A DNA stretch of 5,929 bases. Origin: Methylophaga sp. GTDB lineage: Bacteria > Pseudomonadota > Gammaproteobacteria > Nitrosococcales > Methylophagaceae. The stretch covers positions 1 to 5,929 of the forward strand of contig JABURN010000030.1 of NCBI GenBank assembly GCA_014762585.1. The letters run 5' to 3'. Positions 1 to 5,865 of the stretch are shown here, piece after piece. Below the pieces are notes generated by a model, which saw only the letters and a program-made list of their open reading frames with translations, was not told the DNA's origin and searched no databases. Position numbers and translations under genes: made by a program. Every line of letters begins with the position of its first letter. Position 1 is the first letter of the stretch.

Positions 1-512
1 CCTTCATCATGTCTCGTCATGAGGATCCTCAGTTGAATCGCATTGATATCAGGCCTGAACCGCTGGGCTTGATGGTGCCGGATAATCATTTCCTGGCCGC
101 GATGAATGTGGTGCCCCTGTCAGCATTAGCAAAAGAAGTCCTGATCCTGTTTCCAAGAATAATGAACCCAATGCTTTACGATGAAATTATTCATCATTGT
201 GGGGCTGCCGGCTTTCAACCTCAGAAAATTATTGAAGCACAGTCAGGTCACGCCGCCATCGGTTTCGTTGCTGCGGGGGCCGGTATTGCCTTTATTGCTG
301 ACTCAATGGCAACCGCATGCCTAAAAGGAACCTGTTTCAGACCGCTGAGTCCACCATCACCGCAGATTCACTATAGTTTTATTTCACATCAGCGTGCTGG
401 CGGCAAGTGGCTTAGCGTGTTCGAGCAACAGATTCAGGAGACACTCTCGGTTGAGCGCTGCTGTGGTAAGAGCGCTGAGAGTAAACAGGCGGGCAAGGCG
501 CTGTATTACTAG
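1..512 (+). CDS. LysR-type transcriptional regulator, C-terminal part (5' end outside window)
   Basis: The reading frame is open to the left edge (first whole codon at 3), so the ATG at 9 is an internal Met and the DNA-binding helix-turn-helix lies outside the window. The visible 169 residues match the second half of a LysR effector-binding domain (periplasmic-binding-protein fold). A strand with EPLGLMVP and a downstream histidine is followed by an ILFPR strand, an NPMLYDEI helix, a CGAAGFQP turn and a VAAGAGIAFI segment, in the order usual for the family. The pattern resembles regulators of the BenM/CatM (aromatics-responsive) type, but the ligand cannot be named. The last 20 or so residues (after QETLS) form a polar, Cys-containing tail beyond the usual domain end. 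The family acts in the cytoplasm, often on a divergent neighbour, which would lie outside this window. The family call is sure; the target is unknown. Confidence 0.9.
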   Translation, partial: FIMSRHEDPQLNRIDIRPEPLGLMVPDNHFLAAMNVVPLSALAKEVLILFPRIMNPMLYDEIIHHCGAAGFQPQKIIEAQSGHAAIGFVAAGAGIAFIADSMATACLKGTCFRPLSPPSPQIHYSFISHQRAGGKWLSVFEQQIQETLSVERCCGKSAESKQAGKALYY

Positions 513-635
513 CTGTGTGTGAAGGTCGGATTTAAGTGTTTTCTGCTGGATGCCGGGGTAGGTTAGCTAAGATTCTGGTTTTTAAGTCAATTCAGGTCTA
601 TAGTGAATATTATGTGAGCCAGCTAGCAAATTTAT

Positions 636-1604
636 ATGAAAGTGCTGATTGTCGATGATGCAGAAATCGACTCCTTACTTTGTCAGAAGATAGTTGAGAG
701 TCTCGACTATCGGCCTATTGCTGTGTCCTCTGCCAGCGAAGCGCTGGAAATCCTGCAAAAAACCGGTGCCCCCGACATCATCATCATGGACTGGTTCATG
801 CCTGAAATTACAGGCATTGAGCTTTGCCAACATGTACGCAGCATGCAATTGATGGTTGAGCCTTTCATTTTGATGATGACGGCCAATACTGATCGTCACG
901 CCGAGGCTGAAGCCCTCAATGCCGGTGCCGATGACTTTATTTCCAAACCGATTAACCGTATCGACATGGAAGCCAAACTGCGGTTGGGGCGACGTCTGAT
1001 CAAAACCCAACTGGAATTACTGGTTGCCAATCAGAAACTACAGGAAAAGCTGCAGATTGATGCCGTTACCGGCATTATGAACCGTCAATCCGGACTCAAG
1101 GCAATCAGTTCAGCCCTGTCGAGGCTATCCCGCCAGAAACAAAAGCAGGGACTGCTGGTTCACTGTCATGTCCGGCTCAGTCACGACAAGCACAGTTCTT
1201 TTTTGCATGAAGTGCATGACAAAATCTACATCCAACTGGCTCATCAGTTAGCCCAGATTTTGAGACAGAGCGATGTTGTGGTGAGATTCAGAGATGACGA
1301 GTTTCTGTTTTTTGCAGAGAGTGATGCTGATAGTCATCAAAACCTCATGCAACGTATTGAACGGGCCATCATGCGAGATTATCCCAGCGAAGACGAAGAG
1401 GGGGCCTCTTTCTTGATAGCCGGCCTGGTGATTCGTCCTGAACAGGCCATGACGCCGGTCGAGAATCTCTTGCAACAGACAGAAATCATCCTCAGTAATC
1501 TTCATGCTGACGGCAAGACTGCCGAGTTAATCTCTCTTCCAACACAGCGCAATACCCGTGTTGTTGATTTTTCTGATTACAGGCGGGCGCAGGGTAAGCT
1601 CTAG
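636..1604 (+). CDS. Response regulator: receiver domain plus degenerate GGDEF domain
   Basis: This is a 322-residue cytoplasmic protein with PleD/WspR-like order. The receiver domain (about 1-120) is complete: acidic pair D7/D8, phospho-acceptor D52, T82 and K104-P105, so it should accept phosphate. A charged helical linker (about 112-140) leads to a GGDEF-fold domain (about 141-300) opening with the DAVTGIMNR signature. The cyclase site is degraded: GGDEF reads RDDEF (219-223) and the metal-binding DxD is replaced by H176 and H178. The inhibitory-site motif RxxD is kept as R210-Q-S-D213, exactly five residues before the GGDEF position, and the base-contacting Asp equivalent (D195) also remains. 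I infer a protein that does not make c-di-GMP but may bind it or a partner. The ATG at 636 starts right at the first receiver strand; no clear Shine-Dalgarno precedes it. No histidine kinase is adjacent. Confidence 0.93.
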   Translation: MKVLIVDDAEIDSLLCQKIVESLDYRPIAVSSASEALEILQKTGAPDIIIMDWFMPEITGIELCQHVRSMQLMVEPFILMMTANTDRHAEAEALNAGADDFISKPINRIDMEAKLRLGRRLIKTQLELLVANQKLQEKLQIDAVTGIMNRQSGLKAISSALSRLSRQKQKQGLLVHCHVRLSHDKHSSFLHEVHDKIYIQLAHQLAQILRQSDVVVRFRDDEFLFFAESDADSHQNLMQRIERAIMRDYPSEDEEGASFLIAGLVIRPEQAMTPVENLLQQTEIILSNLHADGKTAELISLPTQRNTRVVDFSDYRRAQGKL

Positions 1605-1851
1605 GGTTCTTTTCCAGTCACTATTCCACCACACTGGAACCTGACAAATAGCGTGTTCTCCACAGCGGAGAGCAGGATTCAAAATTCTGATGCGATTTCA
1701 AATCAACATAATTTCATGTTTGTGATATGGGATTACAGTCCGTCAAGTCTTTTGAAGAACTAACTTGTCATTACTGACAGACATTATGCAAAGTACGAGC
1801 ACAGAAATCAGGCTGAAAAAGTAAGGAACGCAGACAGTTGAAATAAACAGC

Positions 1852-2172
1852 TCAAGTCAGGGGTTCTGTCCCTTGCTGACGCTGGACACAGGCATTGAAA
1901 ATCTGATCATGAATGCTATCGGCGTCGGTTTCGACCGGTTGGATGAATACGCGCTCGGCGATGACAAGCAAATCTTTGCGGCCCTTGGACTCACTGTAGA
2001 TCTGCATGATATTGGCTTCAAACTCTTCCCAATTGTGTCCTTCTTTTTGTCGGATCTGCTGAATCTCATAAGCGGTACCAGCCTGGTAAGCGCAACTCGT
2101 GATATTGCTCCGTTCAATTGGGGCTGAAGCCAGGTTTGAGACAGTCAGAATCAACAATGAAAGCGTAGTCAT
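1852..2172 (-). CDS. Small exported protein of unknown function (106 aa)
   Basis: I do not recognise a named family. From the ATG at 2172 the protein has a hydrophobic N-terminal segment (about 4-14) ending in an ASA motif (15-17), as in a signal peptide, although Pro at 18 would hinder cleavage there. The remaining 90 residues are polar and probably helical, with exactly two cysteines (C27 and C95) near the two ends, which suggests a disulfide in the periplasm. I chose this ATG because AAGGAAAG lies 8 nt upstream. A TTG 48 nt earlier (2220) would give a longer leader with several Arg/Lys and is a fair alternative, since the short form has no basic residue before the hydrophobic core. The gene is divergent from the lytic transglycosylase gene at 2359, sharing a 186-bp intergenic region. 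That hints at, but does not prove, a cell-envelope role. Confidence 0.72.
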   Translation of the reverse strand: MTTLSLLILTVSNLASAPIERSNITSCAYQAGTAYEIQQIRQKEGHNWEEFEANIMQIYSESKGRKDLLVIAERVFIQPVETDADSIHDQIFNACVQRQQGTEPLT

Positions 2173-2180
2173 CTTTATTG

Positions 2181-2188
2181 CTTTCCTT
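2181..2188 (-). promoter_or_regulatory. Ribosome binding site supporting the ATG at 2172
   Basis: On the minus strand the sequence AAGGAAAG lies 8 nt before the ATG whose first base is 2172. The upstream in-frame TTG (2220) has no purine-rich match, so this site favours the shorter 106-residue product. Confidence 0.5.
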
Positions 2189-2358
2189 AAGAGAAGCTTG
2201 ATACTGAAGGTAGCGCGCAACAGAGTTTTTTACAAGCCTGTTTAGCGGGCAGTCATTATTTTACAACCGTCTCCAAAACCAGTGGTAGCCATGGATTGGA
2301 GTGTTCAGCTGCTTGAGCCGGTCTGGAAATACGAGACTGTTGATGTCATGTTAGAACC

Positions 2359-3717
2359 ATGCATCACTTCAGATTATTCATACTCATCCCGTTTATCATG
2401 CTGACCGGCTGCGGCGAGTCTCCGCAAAGCGGAAAGCAACGCACGCTGGAGGAAATCAAAAGTTCTGGAGAGCTCCGAATTGTTACTCGTAACTCACCTA
2501 CCACCTGGTATATCAATACCGATGAAGAGCCGACAGGCTTTGAGTATGACATGGGGCAACGATACAGCGAGTTTTTGAATCTAGAGCCAAAGTTTATCGT
2601 TAAAGACAGTATCGGTGATATTTTTGATGCCCTGGAAAACGGCAGTGCGGATGTGGCTGCGGCCGGCTTAACAGTTCTGCCATCAAGAAATCAGAAATTT
2701 CTTCCCGGACCGACTTACGATAGCGTTCATCAGGTGCTTGTTTGCCATCGGGATGGCTATAAGCCTGAAGGTTATGATGAGCTCTCTGAGGTCAGTATTA
2801 CCGTTGTGGCAGACAGCAGTTATTCGGAAAGGCTGAGTGAAATCAAGCAGAACAAGAATCCTCAGCTTGAATGGCAGGAGACGGAGAAGCGCTCCACCGA
2901 AGAGTTACTTGAGCACGTCGCTGAGCAGAAACTGGACTGCACTGTTGCCGATTCCACAATCATGCAAATCAATCGACGTTATTTCCCTGAGTTGCGCGTC
3001 ATGATGCAACTGACCGAATCACAGCCTGTTGCACTGTACCTGCCCGCTGGCGCAGCTAAGCTACAGGCTGAGCTGAAACAATGGTTTACTGAGTTTGAAA
3101 AAAGCAAAGCCATGAGCAAGCTGAGGGACCGTTATTACGGTTACTTCAGAGAATTTGATTATGTCGATGTCAGCGTGCTGAAACGTCGTGTCGACAAACG
3201 TTTGCCACGTTATAAAAAGTTTTTCCGGGTGGCGGCAGACAGATACGACTTGCCTTATCTGACTCTTATTGCCCAGGCATATCAGGAGTCTCACTGGGAC
3301 CCCGACGCAGTTTCACCTACTGGCGTCAAAGGCATCATGATGTTGACAAGAAATACTGCCAAGGCCATGGATGTGGTGGATAGGACTGATGCCAAACAGA
3401 GTATTATCGGTGGCGCACGCTATTTGAGACGAATGATGGGGCGGTTTGATGACCGGGTGAAAGACCTCGACAGAATCTATCTCGGACTCGCTGCTTACAA
3501 TATCGGTAGAGGTCACATGCATGATGCGCAGTCACTGGCCAGGCAGCTCAATTTAAACCCCTATGAGTGGCATGATATGAAGCAGGTGCTGCCTTTACTC
3601 TCCCAGAAGAAGTACTATCAAAACCTAAAATACGGCTATGCCAGGGGGACTGAACCGGTCCGCTATGTGCAGCGTATCAGAGAGTATCAGCATATCCTTG
3701 AAAACGAATTGCAGTAG
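2359..3717 (+). CDS. mltF: Membrane-bound lytic murein transglycosylase F-like lipoprotein
   Basis: Lytic transglycosylases of this family cleave the MurNAc-GlcNAc bond of peptidoglycan, leaving 1,6-anhydroMurNAc. The 452-residue product starts with a lipoprotein signal ending in the lipobox LTGC (15-18). Gly at +2 predicts outer-membrane sorting. Residues about 30-262 form a solute-binding-protein-like regulatory domain (GELRIVTRNSPTT, GFEYDM, NGSADVAAAGL). Residues about 285-445 are the goose-type lysozyme/SLT catalytic domain, with predicted catalytic E310 in YQESHWD, a GIMMLT motif (325-330), AAYN (378-381) and the KYGYARG segment. From memory, Pseudomonas and E. coli MltF align along the whole length, but this one stops soon after the catalytic domain and lacks their longer C-terminal tail. 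In P. aeruginosa the regulatory domain is known to respond to muropeptides. An in-frame TGA at 2341 rules out an earlier start; no good Shine-Dalgarno is seen. The genes on either side are not purL, the neighbour I recall in other species. Confidence 0.95.
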   Translation: MHHFRLFILIPFIMLTGCGESPQSGKQRTLEEIKSSGELRIVTRNSPTTWYINTDEEPTGFEYDMGQRYSEFLNLEPKFIVKDSIGDIFDALENGSADVAAAGLTVLPSRNQKFLPGPTYDSVHQVLVCHRDGYKPEGYDELSEVSITVVADSSYSERLSEIKQNKNPQLEWQETEKRSTEELLEHVAEQKLDCTVADSTIMQINRRYFPELRVMMQLTESQPVALYLPAGAAKLQAELKQWFTEFEKSKAMSKLRDRYYGYFREFDYVDVSVLKRRVDKRLPRYKKFFRVAADRYDLPYLTLIAQAYQESHWDPDAVSPTGVKGIMMLTRNTAKAMDVVDRTDAKQSIIGGARYLRRMMGRFDDRVKDLDRIYLGLAAYNIGRGHMHDAQSLARQLNLNPYEWHDMKQVLPLLSQKKYYQNLKYGYARGTEPVRYVQRIREYQHILENELQ

Positions 3718-3916
3718 TCTCAACCCACATTCTTTGTGGCTGATATTGTGGCAGCATCCATATTGAGCTTGGTTAGGGGAAAGTGGGGCTCTCACCTCAA
3801 TGATGCTCAGTTTTATGATCACAAATCACCATTCATGGGGTGGTGAAGCAACACCTTCCAGCTTTTCAGTGGATCAGGGACTTTTTCAAGTTTCAGCCTG
3901 TCTTTATTTCGTTACC

Positions 3917-3925
3917 AAGAGAGAG
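3917..3925 (+). promoter_or_regulatory. Ribosome binding site deciding the ATG at 3932
   Basis: The purine run AAGAGAGAG ends 6 nt before the ATG at 3932. This selects that start over the in-frame upstream ATGs at 3800, 3803 and 3815, which would add 39 to 44 residues in front of an otherwise good signal peptide. Confidence 0.6.
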
Positions 3926-3931
3926 CGAATT

Positions 3932-4588
3932 ATGACTATTCACCAGAAAATGATGCTGACATTGTTTTTCGGGATAAGCCTGATACCCCTACAACTCAAT
4001 GCAGAGGAAAATCAAACCAGCCTGAATATTCCCGTGGCGATTGAACTGTTCACCACTGGTGGCATTGATGCCGACCAACACCCCAATCAGTATGAAAAGT
4101 TCGCAATGGATCTGGTCACTCAGATCGATGAAGCGGATCTGGAGCAACTCGAATCGCTCGCCGAGCAAGGTAATGTCCATTCACAGACATTAATGGGGCT
4201 GATCTATAGCTTGCCAAATGAGGAAGGTGAAGGGAGAGTGCTATCCAACATGGTGATGGTGCCCTCGCCAAAAATGCAGAATTACGTTGAAAACTTTCAA
4301 TTACCTGTTACCGATCTGGTTGAAAGAGACCCCGATAAATCCAAAGCCTATCTTGAAGAAGCGGCTGCAGAAAAAAATACACTGGCAGAAACCTTGCTGG
4401 CAGAAGCGATAATGCAGACGGAAGGGCAACGTCCTGATTTTGAAAAATCCCGTGACTATTTCCATCGTGCGGCTTTGAAACAACACTTGCGTGCTCAGAT
4501 CGGGCTGCTGCAGGTTTCAGCAATTCTGGAAGAAGATGTGGATCCGGCCATCATGCGCCAGATATTCAGTGAAATCACCGGTCAATAA
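3932..4588 (+). CDS. Secreted Sel1/TPR-like helical-repeat protein (218 aa)
   Basis: From the ATG at 3932 the protein begins with a classic Sec signal peptide: K6, a hydrophobic core (8-20) and a likely cut after LNA (22-24), before an acidic start EENQ. The mature part of about 194 residues is mostly helical. Stretches around 70-93, 132-161 and 167-199 show the Sel1/TPR signature: small residues at fixed places in paired helices (LESLAEQGNVHSQTLMG, then KAYLEEAAAEKNTLAETLLA, then SRDYFHRAALKQHLRAQIG). Sel1-like proteins are interaction scaffolds and several act in envelope biology. No catalytic motif is visible and the partner is unknown. A segment at 94-131 without repeat character separates the first unit from the others. 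The gene lies 214 bp after mltF on the same strand, far enough to have its own promoter, and ends 6 bp from the convergent dehydrogenase gene. Confidence 0.82.
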   Translation: MTIHQKMMLTLFFGISLIPLQLNAEENQTSLNIPVAIELFTTGGIDADQHPNQYEKFAMDLVTQIDEADLEQLESLAEQGNVHSQTLMGLIYSLPNEEGEGRVLSNMVMVPSPKMQNYVENFQLPVTDLVERDPDKSKAYLEEAAAEKNTLAETLLAEAIMQTEGQRPDFEKSRDYFHRAALKQHLRAQIGLLQVSAILEEDVDPAIMRQIFSEITGQ

Positions 4589-4612
4589 ACAGGCTCACCA
4601 AGCGACCGTTTT
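4579..4612 (+). terminator. Possible weak intrinsic terminator after the Sel1-like gene
   Basis: CGGTC (4579-4583) can pair with GACCG (4604-4608). A small inner stem GCT/AGC (4593-4595 with 4601-4603) stacks beneath it, and TTTT follows at 4609-4612. The left arm lies in the last codons of the Sel1-like gene and the right arm in the 3' end of the convergent dehydrogenase gene. The stem is short and the loop long, so efficiency is doubtful. Confidence 0.3.
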
Positions 4613-5311
4613 ACCCTGCCAGTCGAGAAAGCTTAATTCACCGTCAGGCTCAAGCCCGTCAAGGATCTCAAGCAATCTTTGTGCAACAAAGTCGGGCTGA
4701 AACAGCTTATCTTCGGGCACATTTTTACTGAAAGGTCGTGACAGTGGCGTGTCTGTTGTCCCTGGATGAAAAGCGAGTAACTTCACAGCGGGCGCTCGTC
4801 TGGCGTATTCGATAGCGGTGGATTTGAGCAGCATATTCAGTGCTGCTTTACTGGCACGGTAGCTGTACCAGCCACCCAGGTGATTGTCTCCAATGCTGCC
4901 TATCCGGGCACTGAAGATAGTGACTTTGCAGCCCCTTGCCTGTTTCAACAGTGGCAGAAGTTGTTTCAGCCAAAGAGCCGGGGTTATGGCGTTGATCTGA
5001 AAGACGTGTTGTATCGCGTCTGAATTGAGCTCTTCCAGTCGCTTTTCAGGACTGACTTTTTGATCGTGTAATATCCCCAGGCAAATAAAAACCCGGTTGA
5101 AGGTCAGCGCTGAATCCGTGAAACGTTTCACCAGCTCAGCGATTGAAGGTTCGGAATAATCAGACTGATACCAGTCGACACCCTCTAACTCTGCAGGCTG
5201 CTGACCACGGCTGACTGCGATAATCTTTTCAGACGGTTCAGCGTCCTGAAGACGCCGAATAATGGCCCGGGCGATATGGCTGTTACTTCCGATGATGAGC
5301 GAAGAATTCAT
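4595..5311 (-). CDS. SDR family NAD(P)-dependent oxidoreductase, C-factor/sniffer-like
   Basis: This is a 238-residue cytoplasmic short-chain dehydrogenase, normal length for the classical family. The Rossmann start is at residues 3-16 with a modified glycine motif (GSNSHIA instead of TGxxxGIG). The usual NNAG strand reads CLGI (77-80). N107 is in the expected helix. The active site is SARIGSIGDN (134-143) followed by Y151-x-x-x-K155, and HPGTTDTPLSRPF (182-194) follows at the usual PG position. The SARxGSIxDN and YRASKAALN blocks are what I recall for bacterial relatives of myxobacterial CsgA (C-factor) and animal carbonyl reductase sniffer. The substrate is unknown, and a signalling role should not be assumed. 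The ATG at 5311 sits two residues before the first strand, but no Shine-Dalgarno precedes it. Its start is 41 bp after the stop of the upstream gene on the same strand, so the two are probably co-transcribed. Confidence 0.92.
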   Translation of the reverse strand: MNSSLIIGSNSHIARAIIRRLQDAEPSEKIIAVSRGQQPAELEGVDWYQSDYSEPSIAELVKRFTDSALTFNRVFICLGILHDQKVSPEKRLEELNSDAIQHVFQINAITPALWLKQLLPLLKQARGCKVTIFSARIGSIGDNHLGGWYSYRASKAALNMLLKSTAIEYARRAPAVKLLAFHPGTTDTPLSRPFSKNVPEDKLFQPDFVAQRLLEILDGLEPDGELSFLDWQGKTVAW

Positions 5312-5314
5312 GAC

Positions 5315-5327
5315 GACACTGTGTGTC
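5315..5327 (-). repeat. Inverted repeat just upstream of the dehydrogenase start codon
   Basis: GACAC-TGT-GTGTC is a perfect 5-bp inverted repeat with a 3-nt centre, 3 nt before the ATG at 5311. A second pairing, ACGAC (5313-5317) with GTCGT (5346-5350), shares bases with it, so the two hairpins exclude each other in the mRNA. Either would cover the region where a ribosome binding site should be. The role is inferred and could be chance. Confidence 0.35.
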
Positions 5328-5352
5328 AGTGCCGGTGAAATTTACGTCGTGG

Positions 5353-5688
5353 TTAATCAGCGAAAGGGAATTTCCAGCGAATATCCTCAGCAGGCATCAT
5401 CTGACTCACACTCATTCTTATCATGCCGGTTGGATCACTCGGTTGGCCGATGACGACGTAGCGACGTCCGGATTCGGTGAAGCCGAGTCCGCGAGCCTCG
5501 TCAAACTCTTTTATCGGGCTGCTGTTTCTGAGCGTGAATGGCAGTAATTCATCCTCATCATCGGCGGGTTTGAAGGGTGGCACCGTTTCAGGACGTTGCC
5601 GCAAGCCGACGAAAATTTCCTGTTCACTGGGTAATATCAGAATATTCCAGTGATAGAGGGTCATGACTGAGCCAGCTTTATTTTCCAT
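5353..5688 (-). CDS. Hypothetical protein, small soluble (111 aa, or 103 aa from the inner ATG)
   Basis: I do not recognise the family. There is no signal peptide, membrane segment or cysteine. A predicted first strand (LYHWNILIL) is followed by an acidic, proline-rich linker with a DDEDE run. The second half looks like a compact beta fold: SSPIKEFD, then GLGFTESGRRYVVIGQPSD, ending in an aromatic, basic-acidic tail (WKFPFAD). The length and shape suggest a small conserved cytoplasmic protein. The longer start (5688) has GGAAG only 3 nt upstream. The inner ATG (5664, residue 9) lacks a Shine-Dalgarno but overlaps the stop of a candidate upstream small ORF as ATGA and starts directly at the first strand, so it is a serious alternative. 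The dehydrogenase gene follows 41 bp downstream on the same strand, so the two probably form an operon. Confidence 0.75.
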   Translation of the reverse strand: MENKAGSVMTLYHWNILILPSEQEIFVGLRQRPETVPPFKPADDEDELLPFTLRNSSPIKEFDEARGLGFTESGRRYVVIGQPSDPTGMIRMSVSQMMPAEDIRWKFPFAD

Positions 5689-5807
5689 AAGCTTCCAGAA
5701 TTTTGATAACCGTGGTTATTTTGCTTGTTTGCATAGTGGCGGGCAAACAGGACGCTGGCAATAAGCAGAATGACTGTCTTATAGCTAAAGAGAATGAAGA
5801 GAAACAC
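5661..5807 (-). CDS. Candidate small single-pass membrane protein (48 aa, GTG start)
   Basis: The minus-strand frame from GTG 5807 to TGA 5661 encodes a hydrophobic N-terminal half (FLFILF, then TVILLIASVLFA at about 11-22) and then a polar, basic, Asn/Gln-rich tail (RHYANKQNNHGYQ and on). This is the layout of a one-helix inner-membrane peptide with a cytoplasmic tail. Its TGA overlaps the inner ATG of the next gene as ATGA, the usual sign of translational coupling. Against it, no Shine-Dalgarno precedes the GTG, the start codon is rare, and a pyrimidine-rich stretch gives a hydrophobic translation by chance. I infer a real gene at less than even odds. Confidence 0.35.
   Translation of the reverse strand: MFLFILFSYKTVILLIASVLFARHYANKQNNHGYQNSGSLWKIKLAQS
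5706..5719 (-). promoter_or_regulatory. 14-bp palindrome upstream of the hypothetical gene (possible operator)
   Basis: ATAACC-GT-GGTTAT is a perfect 6-bp inverted repeat 17 bp before the ATG at 5688. It lies close to a weak promoter-like pair on the minus strand (TTGCCC, 17-bp spacer, CAAAAT; about 5716-5744, each box 4 of 6 to consensus). It could be a regulator's site or a 5' UTR hairpin. The protein that might bind is unknown. Confidence 0.35.
5726..5749. repeat. 7-bp inverted repeat, 10-bp spacer
   Basis: TGTTTGC (5726-5732) and GCAAACA (5743-5749) are perfect inverted copies. They lie 6 bp beyond the 14-bp palindrome and would fall inside the candidate small membrane ORF. No T-run suitable for a terminator follows on either strand. 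Confidence 0.4.
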
Positions 5808-5865
5808 CGGAAGTTTTTACAGCGCTAAAAGGTTCAGCGGCACTGTTGTATAAAGGAAGGTTTCT

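Noticed and set aside
599..613. -10-like boxes (TATAGT, TATTAT) before the response regulator gene
   Set aside because: No acceptable -35 box lies at 16-18 bp from either, so a promoter call is not supported.
536..658. 40-codon plus-strand frame from GTG 536 into the response regulator gene
   Set aside because: It has no ribosome binding site, the composition is not convincing, and it overlaps a certain gene.
1605..1851. 247-bp gap after the response regulator
   Set aside because: It holds only short imperfect hairpins (1605-1641, 1657-1671, 1766-1779), none followed by a T-run, and reading frames of under 20 codons. I see no gene or clear terminator here.
1873..2127. Plus-strand 84-codon frame opposite the small exported protein gene
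   Set aside because: The minus-strand frame has a leader, a ribosome binding site and paired cysteines; this one is its antisense shadow with no start signal.
3725..3739. CCACA/TGTGG hairpin after mltF as a terminator
   Set aside because: It has only 5 bp and is not followed by a T-run.
3800..3931. In-frame N-terminal extension of the Sel1-like protein from ATG 3800
   Set aside because: It would bury a good signal peptide 44 residues inside the protein, and the clear Shine-Dalgarno sits before 3932.
5678..5734. 18-codon minus-strand ORF overlapping the start of the hypothetical gene
   Set aside because: It has no ribosome binding site, and it competes with the longer membrane ORF, whose stop forms ATGA.
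5794..5853. 19-codon plus-strand ORF between the tRNA and the hypothetical gene
   Set aside because: It is too short and lies opposite the candidate membrane ORF, with only a chance purine run before the ATG.
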